The notes: a model not told the origin generated them from the letters alone. Positions 23,840 through 37,464 are shown, numbered from the stretch's first letter. The stretch is DNA of 64,000 bases from Tillandsia leiboldiana (GCA_029204045.2 CM055076.1:16045902-16109901), one strand, 5' to 3'. Numbers and translations are program-made.

Positions 23840-24007
23840 TATATAAAATCCTAGCCGCGATCCGGATCAGTTCGTGATAACGATCCGGATCGGCTACCCG
23901 CAGAGAAAATCTGCGTTCGGGATCCGGATCGGCAAGTCCAATCCGGATCATCTGCCCGCAGAAGCATATCTGCGTTCGGGATCTGGATCGGCAGGTCCAA
24001 TCCGGAT
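23840..24007 (-). promoter_or_regulatory. Internal promoter of the E3 accessory gene
   Basis: TTTTATATAG on the minus strand lies at 23839-23848. It is preceded by an array of five ATCCGGAT palindromes and one ATCTGGAT between 23860 and 24007. The nearest palindrome is about 12 bases from the TATA box. Confidence 0.65.
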
Positions 24008-24245
24008 CGGCTCCAACTTTTTCTTTAGAAAATTTCAGAGAAATTCTAGAAAAACCAGAAAAAGATTGTAAGCACTTTTGTGTATCAACTTTAAACGAAA
24101 ATCATCGTTTCATACAACAAGAAATAGATTATACCAAATCTATCAATAACATCCAACAAATGAAACGAAAATTTATGAAAATTAAATTCCTTAAAGTTGA
24201 ACAACTTCAATTACATCTAACTTGATCTTATTCAGCCAATTACAT

Positions 24246-24256
24246 CTCTGATAACA
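24246..24256 (-). other. Primer-binding site of E3, with a sequence error or mutation
   Basis: Reads TGTTATCAGAG on the minus strand here. The duplicate copy at 32791-32802 has the canonical TGGTATCAGAG, so the difference is probably a contig-end error. Confidence 0.7.
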
Positions 24257-24258
24257 CT

Positions 24259-25602
24259 TGTTGGGTATATGTATATGATCTAAATAGGGGAAAAAAAACA
24301 CCTAGAGGGGGTGACTAGGTGTAAACAATAAACACTCAAAAATCTTTGCGATATAAAACCCAATGCGGAAAAATAAATAACACGCAGATGATTTTTACGT
24401 GGAAAACTCCAAACCGGAGGTAAAAAACCACGGGACCGATAACACGGTGAAATCCACTAGAATTAACACGTACAAGGTGATATACCGTACTCACAGACGA
24501 CTCAACCTTTTCCATACGCTCCTAGTTGATCTTCTCCGCTCGCCTCCACGACGCTTCTCGAATCCACGATGTGCGTCCAACGCCGAATCCACGACGTCCA
24601 ACGTCGAATCCACGAGTCCGACAGAATCCACGGTCTTCACCCCGTAGCACGCTTCGAATCCAACGAACGTACCTCGCTCCGAATCCACGAGAGCGGTAGC
24701 ACCTTGAATCCACAAGGCCACGCGAGTCCACGTGCCGATTTTGGGGTAAATCGTTGTTTTTTGGGTGGTGATGATCCGCCGAATACTTAGATTAGAAATA
24801 GATCGGAAATACCATCTAAGTATTCATTGATTTGATTCTACTCAAAATGTGAGTATGAAAACCTAGAATCAAATCAATAGAATAGATGAAGAAACATAGA
24901 ATTAGATCTAGTATTTCCTTTCTTCTCTATATGTGGATTTATCTTTTTCGGCGTCTTTTTCTTCTTTTCCGTAGTTTATACGGCTTAAGCGGCTTACCCT
25001 AGAAAATGAATCATAGGGTCTATTTATAGGTTAGAAACCCTTGGAAGAAGATAAGGATAAAAACTATCCTTTTTGGAGTTTTTACATGACGACGATCCGG
25101 ATCGGAGATCGGCGATCCGGATGCAGTAGCAGAGGAGGAAAAACAGTTTCCAGAAAAACGAAGGTTCGGGATCCGGATCGAAGTGCCTGATCCGGATCGT
25201 TCATACAGTTCACCAAACATCAACGTTCGGGATCCGGATTGCAAAGCCTGATCCGGATCGTTCAAATAAAATGGTAAACTCAGTGTTCGGGATCCGGATC
25301 AAGGGAAGCTACGATCCGGATTGAACTGGTGTATGAACGAACAACCTTCGGGATCCGGATTGCCAAGTATGATCCGGATCCTGAACATGTCCCATGTCCA
25401 GTTTTTGATATTTATGCAATTATAAATTCATCCAAGTGTTTCTACACTATAAGAAGTATTCGGATCACCAAAGATATTAAGTTAAACATACCTGATCCTT
25501 TGAATTCTTCTTTATGAGATTGAGTTAATGATCCAACTTCTTTTCCTTCAATCTTCAAGACTTAACTAATTCACGAAATACGCCAACTCAAATTCCGTAA
25601 CA
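24259..25602 (-). repeat. 5' LTR of E3
   Basis: Matches the left LTR but keeps the 62-bp unit. The same LTR appears at 32805-34151 (1347 bp) across the gap with fewer apparent errors near its start. Confidence 0.87.
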
Positions 25603-28600
25603 ACCACTACTATGCCTCTAAAATACAGTCCTAGACTGGAATAACCGTATGCAACAATAACCAACCGTCCCAGATGAACCCAATCTGTACCGCCTCATCA
25701 TCGGCCAAGTAAGCCGCGCCGATGTGATAGCAAAATTCCTGCTGCCGCCCTCATCATCGGGCAAATAAGCCGCGCTGATGTGATAGCAAAACTGTCCATA
25801 ACGTCTGGCCCCGGCCTCGGAGGGGAACTCGAGGGGAGCGACCCACACGAGGAAAGCATCACCGGGCAATAACCGCGCCGGTGTGATAAGTATCAAAAGC
25901 AGGACTGGATCACAACTACAAAGCCCCAGTGGAAACACACCCTCCACTAAAAGAAACCCCGATCCCCAATCTGATGCATAAGTACACATACGGTCAACCG
26001 CCAATATCCGCGGTAGCCGCAATAACCCCCAATCCAAGAAATCGGGTACAATAGTCCGTATCCGGTCAACCGCCTACTATCCGCGGTAGCCGCAATAAAC
26101 CCACAATCACAATCATGTCCCACATCCGACATCGGTTAACGCCTACTATCCGCGGTAGCCGCAATACCCCACAACCCATAATCAAACACAACCTGTCACC
26201 GACCCTCAGGTCCCCGCTACACTATCCCAAACCCCTGCTCGAACCGAGCAACCAGACTCAAAGGTCTAAATAATAAGGAGAAAAGGAACAAACATGGTTT
26301 CTCCTAAGTCAAGTCCCAAAATGATAGTGCAGCAATAAAAGTGGCCTATCTAGATGACCATACAAGCATGCATATGTCCTCAAGAGCGATAAAAGAAAGT
26401 GTGACAAATAGTGGTTCCACATGTGTATCAATTATTAGCTCCGCATGGATATAACCATCAACATGCTAAAATCATTATTCAACCACACATGTCTATAATT
26501 CCTGATCCATGATAAATCACCAAAGTGGTACCCGCACATAGATATGTCATAATGTCTCAACAATTTATCCATTTAACCCACTTTCATAAAATCTATGTGC
26601 TAACATGGCATGTAATTATTACTATTAAAATATCCCAATAATCCTATTCCAACATGCTATGTCCACCAAATTAATCTCACATAAATCATCCACCTGTGCA
26701 TGTCACCTATCCTCAAGTAATACCACTAACAGGATAAATCATCTTGACCAAATATAATAAACAATTCCACATGCAAGGTTAGGTGCTAATATAGCAATCC
26801 ATGATTCCACACAAGCATGCATAAGTCCCAATTAAGTATTCAATTATGTGTCCCACATAGTGATGCTCTAATAACATTTCCAACATGATAGGCTCATGAG
26901 AATAGCAATTATCAATCATAATGCTCCAAAGATGATCACCCTAATACTCCTAGTAGGTAAGTCAGAAAAAAGGGATATAGCAACCACCCACCTGAAGTGC
27001 TGACTGTCCAAATCCCACAGCTGAAAATACCAGGTAAATCAAAATCTCCTACTCCAATGGGTCCAGCAAATACCCGCAACTCTCCTGGGCACAATACAAA
27101 GTCCACAATTACACATAAGTTCCCAAAACTGCTCTTACAACCACATACAATTTCAGTCCAAAGATGCTTAATTTTCACTGCTGAAATGCCAGAAAATTCC
27201 AGAAAAATATCACAGCGATCCTCGCGTCGATACCTTCGACACGGCTGCTTGCACGCCCAATCTGAGTTCGGTAAGTCAAGATATAAATTCGACAAGGTGG
27301 TACACTCAAAAGATTCAGCACAAAAAGACTGTAGCACTGTACACAGAGAAACAGTGATTTTCACCTCTGATGAAATCTCAGAAAAATCAACAAAAATACG
27401 AGCGCGTTCCTTGCGATCTTTAGATGAAAAAGTTGTATAAGCTCGTTTCCGGCTGACGCTCGTGCGCAAAGATATGGCCAAAACACTCGACGCTTGTCCC
27501 ACAATTCCACACAGAAAAAGGGTCAAGAAAGAACCTCGGGATCCGTGCCACAGACTCAAAACCGAAATGCGCAATCAATACAAAAGATGAAGTCCTACCT
27601 CTCAGAAGTAAGCCAGCGCAATAACGCTAAAAACGAAGGTCGGGGTAGCCCAGGGAGAAATTACACCGAACAGCGACGAAGAGGAACACCTGAAATGCAA
27701 CGTCGCACTGCGCCGAAAAATCCAGAACCCGGGATGCGTGCTCCCAAAAATCCCAAACTCTGCAGGAAGATCAAGGACTTGCAGATGAAAATCTTCAAGA
27801 AGGGAGCTCGGGGAGATTGCGTGGGCTGAGAGAAAAAGAGCAGAAAAGAGGGCTCGGGCTGCCTATTTATAGGCTGAAGAAAACAATTGGGAAAATTCCC
27901 ATCTTGTCCCAACTTTCGGGCGCCCGGTCCGGTCGCCCGAATTCGGGCGCACACAGTGCGGCCCGGCCGCCAAGTTTCGGGCGCGCCACAGTGCGGCCCA
28001 GCCCGGCCCATCCCGTCGCACGGGATCACACCTCCGTCGACCCGCCTCGGGGCCCGCCACGTGTCCGCCGAACACGGGACAGCCATGTCAAATGCCCGCG
28101 GAGAGCGCCACGTGCCCCCACCCGCAGTCAACGCGGTGGGTGGCGCCCGCGAATCAGCGGCGGCCACGTGGCGCTGCCCACGTCCGGCCCACCTGCCCGC
28201 GTACGGCCACCTGCCACCGACACCTGCCCCGCGCGTTGCGTGGACCGCGCGCACCAAGCCAGCCAACCACAAGGCGACACGTGGCAACCCTCGGTCCACC
28301 ATGCACCCCGCAAAAAGTCCGTGGACCGCGCGCCTGAACCATCCAAACACAAACCGCCACGTGGCACCGCCCTGGTGCAACGCCACCGCGTGGAACGCGC
28401 ACCTGCCCGCGCCCCCACGCCCCTGCCCGCGCCGCTGTGCCGCCTGCCCGAGGCTGCGCCGCCGCCCTCCGCCGCTGCCCGCCGCCGCGCCGACGCGGCG
28501 ATCGCCGGAAATACTGTTCCGGCAGTGAACAGTAAATTTACTGTAGCAAGCTCTGAAAAAATACATGTAAATAGCCCATTTTGACGTTTTCGAGCGCTTG

Positions 28601-28889
28601 AGTCCAAATCCGGTGTCGATTTGCCAAATTCCAACTCCAAAATTTGCCGAAGGCATCCGAGGAAAGGTGTTTCTTTTGTCCAAACTTCGTGCTGAGCCAA
28701 ATTTTAATATCCGTTTCACGCGAAACCACTTCTAAAGATCCGACGGAGTCATCCGATCACCCACGTGATCCATTAAGCCAAAGTCCAACACTTGTATCCA
28801 AATTGGCGCTACGAACACCGCCGACATGCCACTTAGGCATTCGGAAGCTGACGGTCACACTGTAGATGCCTGCAAAGATCCGGGTCACA
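25603..28889 (-). repeat. A2 LTR body, left-contig copy
   Basis: Continues the A2 LTR after E3. It includes three minisatellite units (about 25984-26180) and the GC-rich island (27900-28520). Compared with 34152-37464, single-base gains and losses become denser toward 29664. The frames seen in the GC-rich part carry no domain. Confidence 0.8.
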
Positions 28890-29664
28890 CACACCTTGCC
28901 TCGCCCAGCATAAACCGTCGGCACGGAGGGGGCTACGCGACACTTCCGACATCGGTGCCACTCGCGCTGTGCCCACACCGCCGACCGCTGATCTACCTCA
29001 AACACTCCCACCCTTCGGTCCGGAGTTCTCAGACTTCAATCTGGGTATCCGGCCGAAAACTAGCACAAACCCAACTGCATGCACCAAGGTGCACCCGGGT
29101 CAGGGCCCAGCGTCAGGGGAGACACCGCCGCCACGACAAATGCAATAAGCACCCCCAAACACACGACCCAATCTAGCGAAAGTTCAAAGACATCCCACTA
29201 TTTCTGTAACTTTATGTTGTCTGCAGAAACAATAATGTCCCACAGAAATAGATTACGTCACCCTCTTCACTCACAGGAAGAGTCAAATAAATAAATCACC
29301 GACTTTCGCAAAATGTCGCCATCTATCAGCCCAACATCCTAGGGGTCCGCCAAAAGCCTAGGTTTCCTAAGACCCACTGACCTATCCCTAAGCTCTATAA
29401 CACCTAATCTGTCACGCCCCGGGGGTGTTAAACCAGAACCCTGGCCGTCTACAGATCCGCCGGTGCACACGGTATTTCCCAGCGTACACGATGCGCCAGT
29501 AACCTGCTCAGATAAAAGAGAAACAATAAGAGCATAAACTAGAGCTGAAATAAAAAACTAATACATCTCAGACTGAAGCTGGATAATAATAAATACAGTA
29601 CATCTGTAAAATAATACATCTGGCTCTCCCAGCTCGCCAAAAAAAGATACAAACAGCTGGCTAA
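28890..29664 (-). other. A1 interior and start of A1 right LTR, left-contig copy
   Basis: Duplicates 37465-38242. It contains a degraded PBS (about 29392) and the TGTCACGCCCCGGG start of the A1 right LTR at about 29412, then stops at the N run. Confidence 0.8.
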
Positions 29665-29764
29665 NNNNNNNNNNNNNNNNNNNNNNNNNNNNNNNNNNNN
29701 NNNNNNNNNNNNNNNNNNNNNNNNNNNNNNNNNNNNNNNNNNNNNNNNNNNNNNNNNNNNNNNN
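29665..29764. other. Assembly gap, 100 N
   Basis: Exactly 100 N, the usual placeholder for a gap of unknown size. The flanks are not adjacent pieces of one element but overlap each other. Confidence 0.98.
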
Positions 29765-32700
29765 TAAAAAGATATTTTTGTTGCTATCACCATACAACTA
29801 AAATACAATGGAGATCCAAAATAAAATACATGAGTTAAACTCCTAAACAGACTCTAGACTTAGACATCTGTACTCCTGCAAAAGAAAATCAATTTGACAA
29901 AAGAATCGTTAGATACCTCAAGAATTTTATATCATTCAAAACCACATACAGAGATGAAGTTTATATCATTTATACTTACCATGACATTTATACATTCAGA
30001 TATGTAAATTGATCATAGTTAAAACACCAACATATCTTCTATGCAATCAAAATCCAAATGTCATGTTAGTGAACATCAACTTGTTAGTTATATTACAGCC
30101 CAAATAGTTAGTCGAATAGTTTAGTCGAGGCATGCATTCAAACACAAATGAAAACCAAAAGTGAAGTTCTAGTTACCTTTCAAGTTGAGGTTATACTTAC
30201 CTCTATAGTTTCAAGTTTCTCAGAACCATGTATCATTGTTTATACTTCTCTCTCCCCCTTTTTGTCATAAAAATTAGCCAAAAATTACCAAAATGGAGAG
30301 AATAGTAACAGTTTCAAGTACCAAAAGTTTGAGAACTAAAAACTAAAAACATAAACTTAAAAACCTGCACAAAAAAAGTAAACAATCTGCATAAGAAACT
30401 GAAATTAGAAGGATACGGATTATCAGACTCATCTGAAACTGATACAGCGAGAGAAATTTGGAAGATTTTCTTTAATCGCTTGTTCATTGATGATTGATTC
30501 TTATTACATTCTTTATTTCTCCTTTACCTCATAAGTCATTTGATATACGTTCTTTACTCGTTGGAGAGCCTTTGCTATTCTTTATAGATTGAGGTAACTG
30601 ATGCATCATCATCAGAAGTCGATGGAGGTGCTTGTTGTGCTGTAGTGCTGGTTGGACTGGAGGGGTTGTTGCCGGTGCAGAGGTTGTTGCTTGTTGTTGT
30701 TGTACTCGTTGTCGGTGAGGAGGTAATAGGGGCTCATCTTGCTTTGTCGAGAGAGACTTTACAATTGTTGTTTCATTGATCGTTCCTAGACTGTGCATGT
30801 AGGAACTCGCATTCGTGTCAGCTTTAAATTTTCGAAGAATGCGCATGATGATCACTGGATAAGGTAGTCTCTCTGAGGGTGAGCATGTTCCACATATCGC
30901 GCCACCTTGCCCAGATGACGTAAGGAATGTTTAAGTTAGCTCCCATTGCCGCTGTGGGGTTTCCAAGAAGATAAAGGAATAACATCCTATCCACCGAAGA
31001 ACCTTTGTGTTCATGTTGGAAGGATGTTATAACAAACAATGAAGTTTAAGAAGCGATACTCTGGTCGTAGCTCTTTTGAAAAGACTGAGTTTCCTGCTGA
31101 CAGAGTATCGGGCAGACAGATGCCATCAACTACCACTCTCCAGGAGTTGGTGTTGAAAATTTGATTCTTCAGATAATGAGCGCCATCGGCTCGGGCCTTC
31201 ATCCCTAATAACCTCTCCAATCAGTTGAGGCGTTACTTTAATCTTAACATTCTTGACCAATGTTTTGAAAGTCTCGACGTCCCGCTCTCCTGATCAACTA
31301 GATAGCAAGCATTCTGATAAAACATCCTCACTGAGTGAAGGACAATACCCAGTGGTCTCGGGGAAGTCGCAAATGGGAGCAAGACCTATCTGGTCAAACA
31401 AAGTCCCAAATGGCCGAGAACGCTCCTTCAAGGCTTTGACATCAACCTGCCTTTCGCCAATGCATTCCCTGTTTTCAAAATCCTTTATCCTAGCCGAGCT
31501 GATAAAGTCTTGTGGAGGTGCTTGGCTATCAACTGGTTGCTCAATGGAATTCCTCGAGCACTCCCTCTTTTGCGAGCAACACTTTTTCTTCTTGTCTTCC
31601 CCAGAAGTTTCTTCCATTGGAGCTTTGCCCTTTTCAGCAGCAGTAGGCGGAGCCTTCGATGTTTCCGCAGGCGCTTTTCCCTTCGAAGTAGTGGGAACAG
31701 TTGTTGCTTCAACTTGAAGCTCATCCCAATCAATTGATTCCCTTCAGATTCTGTATCGGAATCATCTTTGCTTTCTTCGCCTTCTTAGCCCTCTTGGGCT
31801 TGACAGTGTCTCTCGTATGTACCATAGCAGCCAGAAGAAAATGATCCAGGTGATCACCATGCTATTGGTTCTTGTGAAAAGAAATCCTGTGGAGCAACAA
31901 CTCAAGAACACGAAAAAATTGTTAATTTTCAAAAATTAGAAAAATTGTACCCAAACAATCATTATCGTGTAGAGAGACTAAGAAACAAATTAGTTTTGCA
32001 AAAGGAATTTTAAAAATAGATCAATCGCATGATTTTGGAAAATTCCCATTATATGCCCTAAAACCGAAATTTTTGAAATCGAAGGCCAAAAATCCGTTTA
32101 TCTTGAGAATACCTAGCATATAATCAAAACTAATCTACCCAGAGTTCTTATTTCAAAAGAAATTTGATCAAAAACCATCCACAAACGAAGTAGATACAAG
32201 AATTTCATCACGTTTTGAGGAGGAATAAGAAAAACTGTGAAAAACCGAGATTTTGATCAATAAAACTTACTTGAATCGAAGAACTTGAGTTTGAAAGTTT
32301 CCAGGATGGATGAAATCTAGAGAGAGAAGCTCTGGAAACTTTGGAACAAAAGATTGGAGTAAAAGAAATCAAAACCCTTTTGTTCTATATAAAATCCTAG
32401 CCGCGATCCGGATCAGTTCGTGATAACGATCCGGATCGGCTACCCGCAGAGAAAATCTGCGTTCGGGATCCGGATCGGCAAGTCCAATCCGGATCATCTG
32501 CCCGCAGAAGCATATCTGCGTTCGGGATCTGGATCGGCAGGTCCAATCCGGATCGGCTCCAACTTTTTCTTTAGAAAATTTCAGAGAAATTCTAGAAAAA
32601 CCAGAAAAAGATTGTAAGCACTTTTGTGTATCAACTTTAAACGAAAATCATCGTTTCATACAACAAGAAATAGATTATACCAAATCTATCAATAACATCC

Positions 32701-34542
32701 AACAAATGAAACGAAAATTTATGAAAATTAAATTCCTTAAAGTTGAACAACTTCAATTACATCTAACTTGATCTTATTCAGCCAATTACATCTCTGATAC
32801 CACTTGTTGGGTTATATGTATATGATCTAAATAGGGGAAAAAACACCTAGAGGGGGGTGAATAGGTGTAAACAATAAACACTCAAAAATCTTTGCGATAT
32901 AAAACCCAATGCGGAAAAATAAATAACACGCAGAGATTTTTACGTGGAAAACTCCAAACCGGAGTAAAAAACCACGGGACCGATAACACGGTGAAATCCA
33001 CTAGAATTAAACACGTACAAGGTGATATACCGTACTCACAGACGACTCAACCTTTTCCATACGCTCCTAGTTGATCTTCTCCGCTCGCTCCACGACGCTT
33101 CTCGAATCCACGATGTGCGTCCAACGCCGAATCCACGACGTCCAACGTCGAATCCACGACGTCCGACCGAATCCACGGTCTTCACCCAGTAGCACGCTTC
33201 GAATCCACGAACGTACCTCGCTCCGAATCCACGAGAGCGGTAGCACCTTGAATCCACAAGGCCACGCGAGTCCACGTGCCGATTTTGGGGTAAATCGTTG
33301 TTTTTTTGGGTGGTGATGATCCGCCGAATACTTAGATTAGAAATAGATCGGAAATACCATCTAAGTATTCATTGATTTGATTCTACTCAAAATGTGAGTA
33401 TGAAAACCTAGAATCAAATCAATAGAATAGATGAAGAAACATAGAATTAGATCTAGTATTTCCTTTCTTCTCTATTTGTGGATTTATCTTTTTCGGCCGT
33501 CTTTTTCTTCTTTTCCGTAGTTTATACGGCTTAAGCGGCTTACCCTAGAAAAATGAATCATAGGGTCTATTTATAGGTTAGAAACCCTTGGAAGAAGATA
33601 AGGATAAAAAACTATCCTTTTTTGGAGTTTTTACATGACGACGATCCGGATCGGAGATCGGCGATCCGGATTGCAGTAGCGAGAAAAACAGTTTCCAGAA
33701 AAACGAAGGTTCGGGATCCGGATCGAAGTGCCTGATCCGGATCGTTCATACAGTTCACCAAACATCAACGTTCGGGATCCGGATTGCAAAGCCTGATCCG
33801 GATCGTTCAAATAAAATGGTAAACTCAGTGTTCGGGATCCGGATCAAGGGAAGCTACGATCCGGATTGAACTGGTGTATGAACGAACAACCTTCGGGATC
33901 CGGATTGCCAAGTATGATCCGGATCCTGAACATGTCCCATGTCCAGTTTTTGATATTTATGCAATTATAAATCCATCCAAGTGTTTCTACACTATAAGAA
34001 GTATTCGGATCACCAAAGATATTAAGTTAAACATACCTGATCCTTTGAATTCTTCTTTTATGAGATTGAGTTAAATGATCCAACTTTCTTTTCCTTCAAT
34101 CTTCAAGACTTAACCTAATTCACGAAATACGCCAACTCAAATTCCGTAACAACCACTACTATGCCTCTAAAATACAGTCCTAGACTGGAATAACCGTATG
34201 CAACAATAACCAACCGTCCCAGATGAACCCAATCTGTACCGCCCTCATCATCGGCCAAGTAAGCCGCGCCGATGTGATAGCAAAATTCCTGCTGCCGCCC
34301 TCATCATCGGGCAAATAAGCCGCGCTGATGTGATAGCAAAACTGTCCATAACTGTCTGGCCCCGGCCTCCGGAGGGGAACTCGAGGGGAGCGACCCACAC
34401 GAGGAAAGCATCACCGGGCAATAACCGCGCCGGTGTGATAAGTATCAAAAGCAGGACTGGATCACAACTACAAAGCCCCAGTGGAAACACACCCCTCCAC
34501 TAAAAGAAACCCCGATCCCCAATCTGATGCATAAGTACACAT

Positions 34543-34735
34543 ACGGTCAACCGCCCAATATCCGCGGTAGCCGCAATAACCCCCAATCCAAGAATCGGGT
34601 ACAATAGTCCGTATCCGGTCAACCGCCTACTATCCGCGGTAGCCGCAATAAACCACAATCACAATCATGTCCCACATCCGACATCCGGTTAACCGCCTAC
34701 TATCCGCGGTAGCCGCAATACCCCACAACCCATAA
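34543..34735. repeat. 70-bp minisatellite in A2, three copies
   Basis: CGGTCAACCGCC units start at about 34544, 34615 and 34685, one fewer than in either A1 LTR. Confidence 0.8.
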
Positions 34736-36434
34736 TCAAACACAACCTGTCACCGACCCTCAGGTCCCCGCTACACTATCCCAAACCCCTGCTCGAACCC
34801 GAGCAACCAGACTCAAAGGTCTAAATAATAAGGAGAAAAGGAAACAAACATGGTTTCTCCTAAGTCAAGTCCCAAAATGATAGTGCAGCAATAAAAAGTG
34901 GCCTATCTAGATGACCATACAAGCATGCATATGTCCTCAAGAGCGATAAAAGAAAGTGTGACAAATAGTGGTTCCACATGTGTATCAATTATTAGCTCCG
35001 CATGGATATAACCATCAACATGCTAAAATCATTATTCAACCACACATGTCTATAATTCCTGATCCATGATAAATCACCAAAGTGGTACCCGCACATAGAT
35101 ATGTCATAATGTCTCAACAATTTATCCATTTAACCCACTTTCATAAAATCTATGTGCTAACATGGCATGTTAATTATTACTATTAAAATATCCCAATAAT
35201 CCTATTCCAACATGCTATGTCCACCAAATTAATCTCACATAAATCATCCACCTGTGCATGTCACCTATCCTCAAGTAATACCACTAACAGGATAAATCAT
35301 CTTGACCAAATATAATAAACAATTCCACATGCAAGGTTAGGTGCTAATATAGCAATCCATGATTCCACACAAGCATGCATAAGTCCCAATTAAGTATTCA
35401 ATTATGTGTCCCACATAGTGATGCTCTAATAACATTTCCAACATGATAGGCTCATGAGAATAGCAATTATCAATCATAATGCTCCAAAGATGATCACCCT
35501 AATACTCCTAGTAGGTAAGTCAGAAAAGAGGGATATAGCAACCACCCACCTGAAGTGCTGACTGTCCAAATCCCACAGCTGAAAATACCAGGTAAATCAA
35601 AATCTCCTACTCCAATGGGTCCAGCAATACCCGCAACTCTCCTGGGCACAATACAAAGTCCACAATTACACATAAGTTCCCAAAACTGCTCTTACAACCA
35701 CATACAATTTCAGTCCCAAAGATGCTTAATTTTCACCTGCTGAAATGCCCAGAAAATTCCCAGAAAAATATCACAGCGATCCTCGCGTCGATACCTTCGA
35801 AACGGCTGCTTGCACGCCCAAATCTGAGTTCGGTAAGTCAAGATATAAATTCGACAAGGTGGTACACTCAAAAGATTTCAGCACAAAAAGACTGTAGCAC
35901 TGTACACAGAGAAACAGTGATTTTCACCTCTGATGAAATCTCAGAAAAATCCAACAAAAATACGAGCGCGTTCCTTGCGATCTTTAGATGAAAAAGTTGT
36001 ATAAGCTCGTTTCCGGCTGACGCTCGTGCGCAAAGATATGGCCAAAACACCTCGACGCTGTCCCACAATTCCACACAGAAAAAGGGTCAAGAAAGAACCT
36101 CGGGATCCGTGCCACAGACTCAAAACCGAAATGCGCAATCAATACAAAAGATGAAGTCCTACCTCTCAGAAGTAAGCCAGCGCAATAATCGCTAAAAACG
36201 AAGGTCGGGGTAGCCCAGGGGAGAAATTACACCGAACAGCGACGAAGAGGAACACCTGAAATGCAACGTCGCACTGCGCCGAAAAATCCAGAACCTCGGG
36301 ATGCGTGCTCCCAAAAATCCCAAAACTCTGCAGGAAGATCAAGGACTTGCAGATGAAAATCTTCCAAGAAGGGAGCTCGGGGAGATCATGCGTGGGCTGA
36401 GAGAAAAAGAGCAGAAAAGAGGGCTCGGGCTGCC

Positions 36435-36442
36435 TATTTATA
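36435..36442 (-). promoter_or_regulatory. TATA box of the A2 LTR
   Basis: The minus strand reads CCTATAAATAGG, centred here. It lies about 1.0 kb inside the LTR start and just downstream of the G-box island. Confidence 0.6.
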
Positions 36443-36630
36443 GGCTGAAGAAAACAATTGGGAAAATTCCCATCTTGTCCCAACTTTCGGGCGCCCGGTC
36501 CGGTCCGCCCGAATTCGGGCGCACACAGTGCGGCCCGGCCCGCCAAGTTTCGGGCGCGCACAGTGCGGCCCAGCCCGGCCCATCCCGTCGCACGGGATCA
36601 CACCTCCGTCCGACCCGCCTCGGGGCCCGC

Positions 36631-37337
36631 CACGTGTCCGCCGAACACGGGACAGCCATGCAAATGCCCGCGGAGAGCGCCACGTGCCCCCACCCGCAGT
36701 CAACGCGGTGGGTGGCGCCCGCGAATCAGCGGGCGCCACGTGGCGCTGCCCACGTCCGGCCCACCTGCCCGCGTACGGCCACCTGCCCCGACACCTGCCC
36801 CGCGCGTTGCGTGGACCGCGCGCACCAAGCCAGCCAACCACAAGGCGACACGTGGCAACCCTCGGTCCACCATGCACCCCGCAAAAGTCCGTGGACCGCG
36901 CCGCCTGAACCATCCAAACACAAACCGCCACGTGGCACCGCCCTGGTGCACGCCCACCGCGTGGACCGCGCACCTGCCCGCGCCCCCACGCCCCTGCCCG
37001 CGCCGCTGTGCCGCCTGCCCGAGGCTGCGCCGCCGCCCTCCGCCGCTGCCCGCCGCCGCCGCCGACGCCGGCGATCGCCGGAAATACTGTTCCGGCAGTG
37101 AACAGTAAATTTACTGTAGCAAGCTCTGAAAAATACATGTAAATAGCCCATTTTGACCGTTTTCGCGCGCTGAGTCCAAATCCGGTGTCCGATTTGCCAA
37201 ATTCCAACTCCAAAATTTGCCGAAGGCATCCGGAAAGGTGTTCTTTTGTCCAAACTTCGTGCTGAGCCAAATTTTAATATCCGTTTCACGCGAAACCACT
37301 TCTAAAGATCCGACGGAGTCATCCGATCACCCACGTG
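36631..37337 (-). promoter_or_regulatory. CACGTG (G-box) cluster in the A2 LTR
   Basis: CACGTG occurs at 36631, 36681, 36737, 36849, 36929 and 37332, the first five within a GC-rich island. Several sit in the longer palindrome GCCACGTGGC. CACGTG is the core site of plant bZIP and bHLH factors. The role here is inferred. Confidence 0.6.
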
Positions 37338-37464
37338 ATCCATTTAAGCCCAAAGTCCAACACTTGTATCCAAATTGGCGCACGAACACCGCCGACATGC
37401 CACTTAGGCCTTCGGAAGCTGCCGGTCACACTGTAGATGCCCTGCAAAGATCCGGGTCACCACA

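Larger units (their letters stand above)
19866..25602 (-). mobile_element. E3: Sirevirus derivative with only the accessory gene (about 5.7 kb)
   Basis: Perfect TSD ACCAC at 19861-19865 and 25603-25607. The left (3') LTR is 19866-21150, with a PPT at 21151-21164. The right (5') LTR is 24259-25602, with a PBS at about 24246-24256. The interior is only 3.1 kb. On the minus strand it joins the PBS directly to sequence matching E4 from about 59635 on, so gag, protease, integrase and RT are all missing in one deletion. What remains is the accessory gene with its promoter, UTR intron and 3' region. Mobilisation would need enzymes from a full element. Confidence 0.87.
19307..37464 (-). mobile_element. 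A2: solo giant LTR carrying E3 (inflated by an assembly duplication)
   Basis: Perfect 5-bp TSD CACCC at 19302-19306 and 37465-37469. LTR sequence is 19307-19865, then, after E3, 25603 onward, ending in GGTCACCACA. Between these lies the 100-N gap and the repeated segment. With one copy removed, the LTR is 559 + 3313 = about 3.87 kb, almost the same as A3's 3876 bp. No second LTR or interior is present, so A2 is a solo LTR left by recombination. Confidence 0.83.

Noticed and set aside
27661..28719. A 352-codon minus-strand frame
   Set aside because: Lies in the A2 LTR island in the error-rich end of the left contig; the better copy at 36166-37299 has different frames.
29539..29808. Frames running through the N gap
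   Set aside because: They read across 100 undefined bases and have no meaning.
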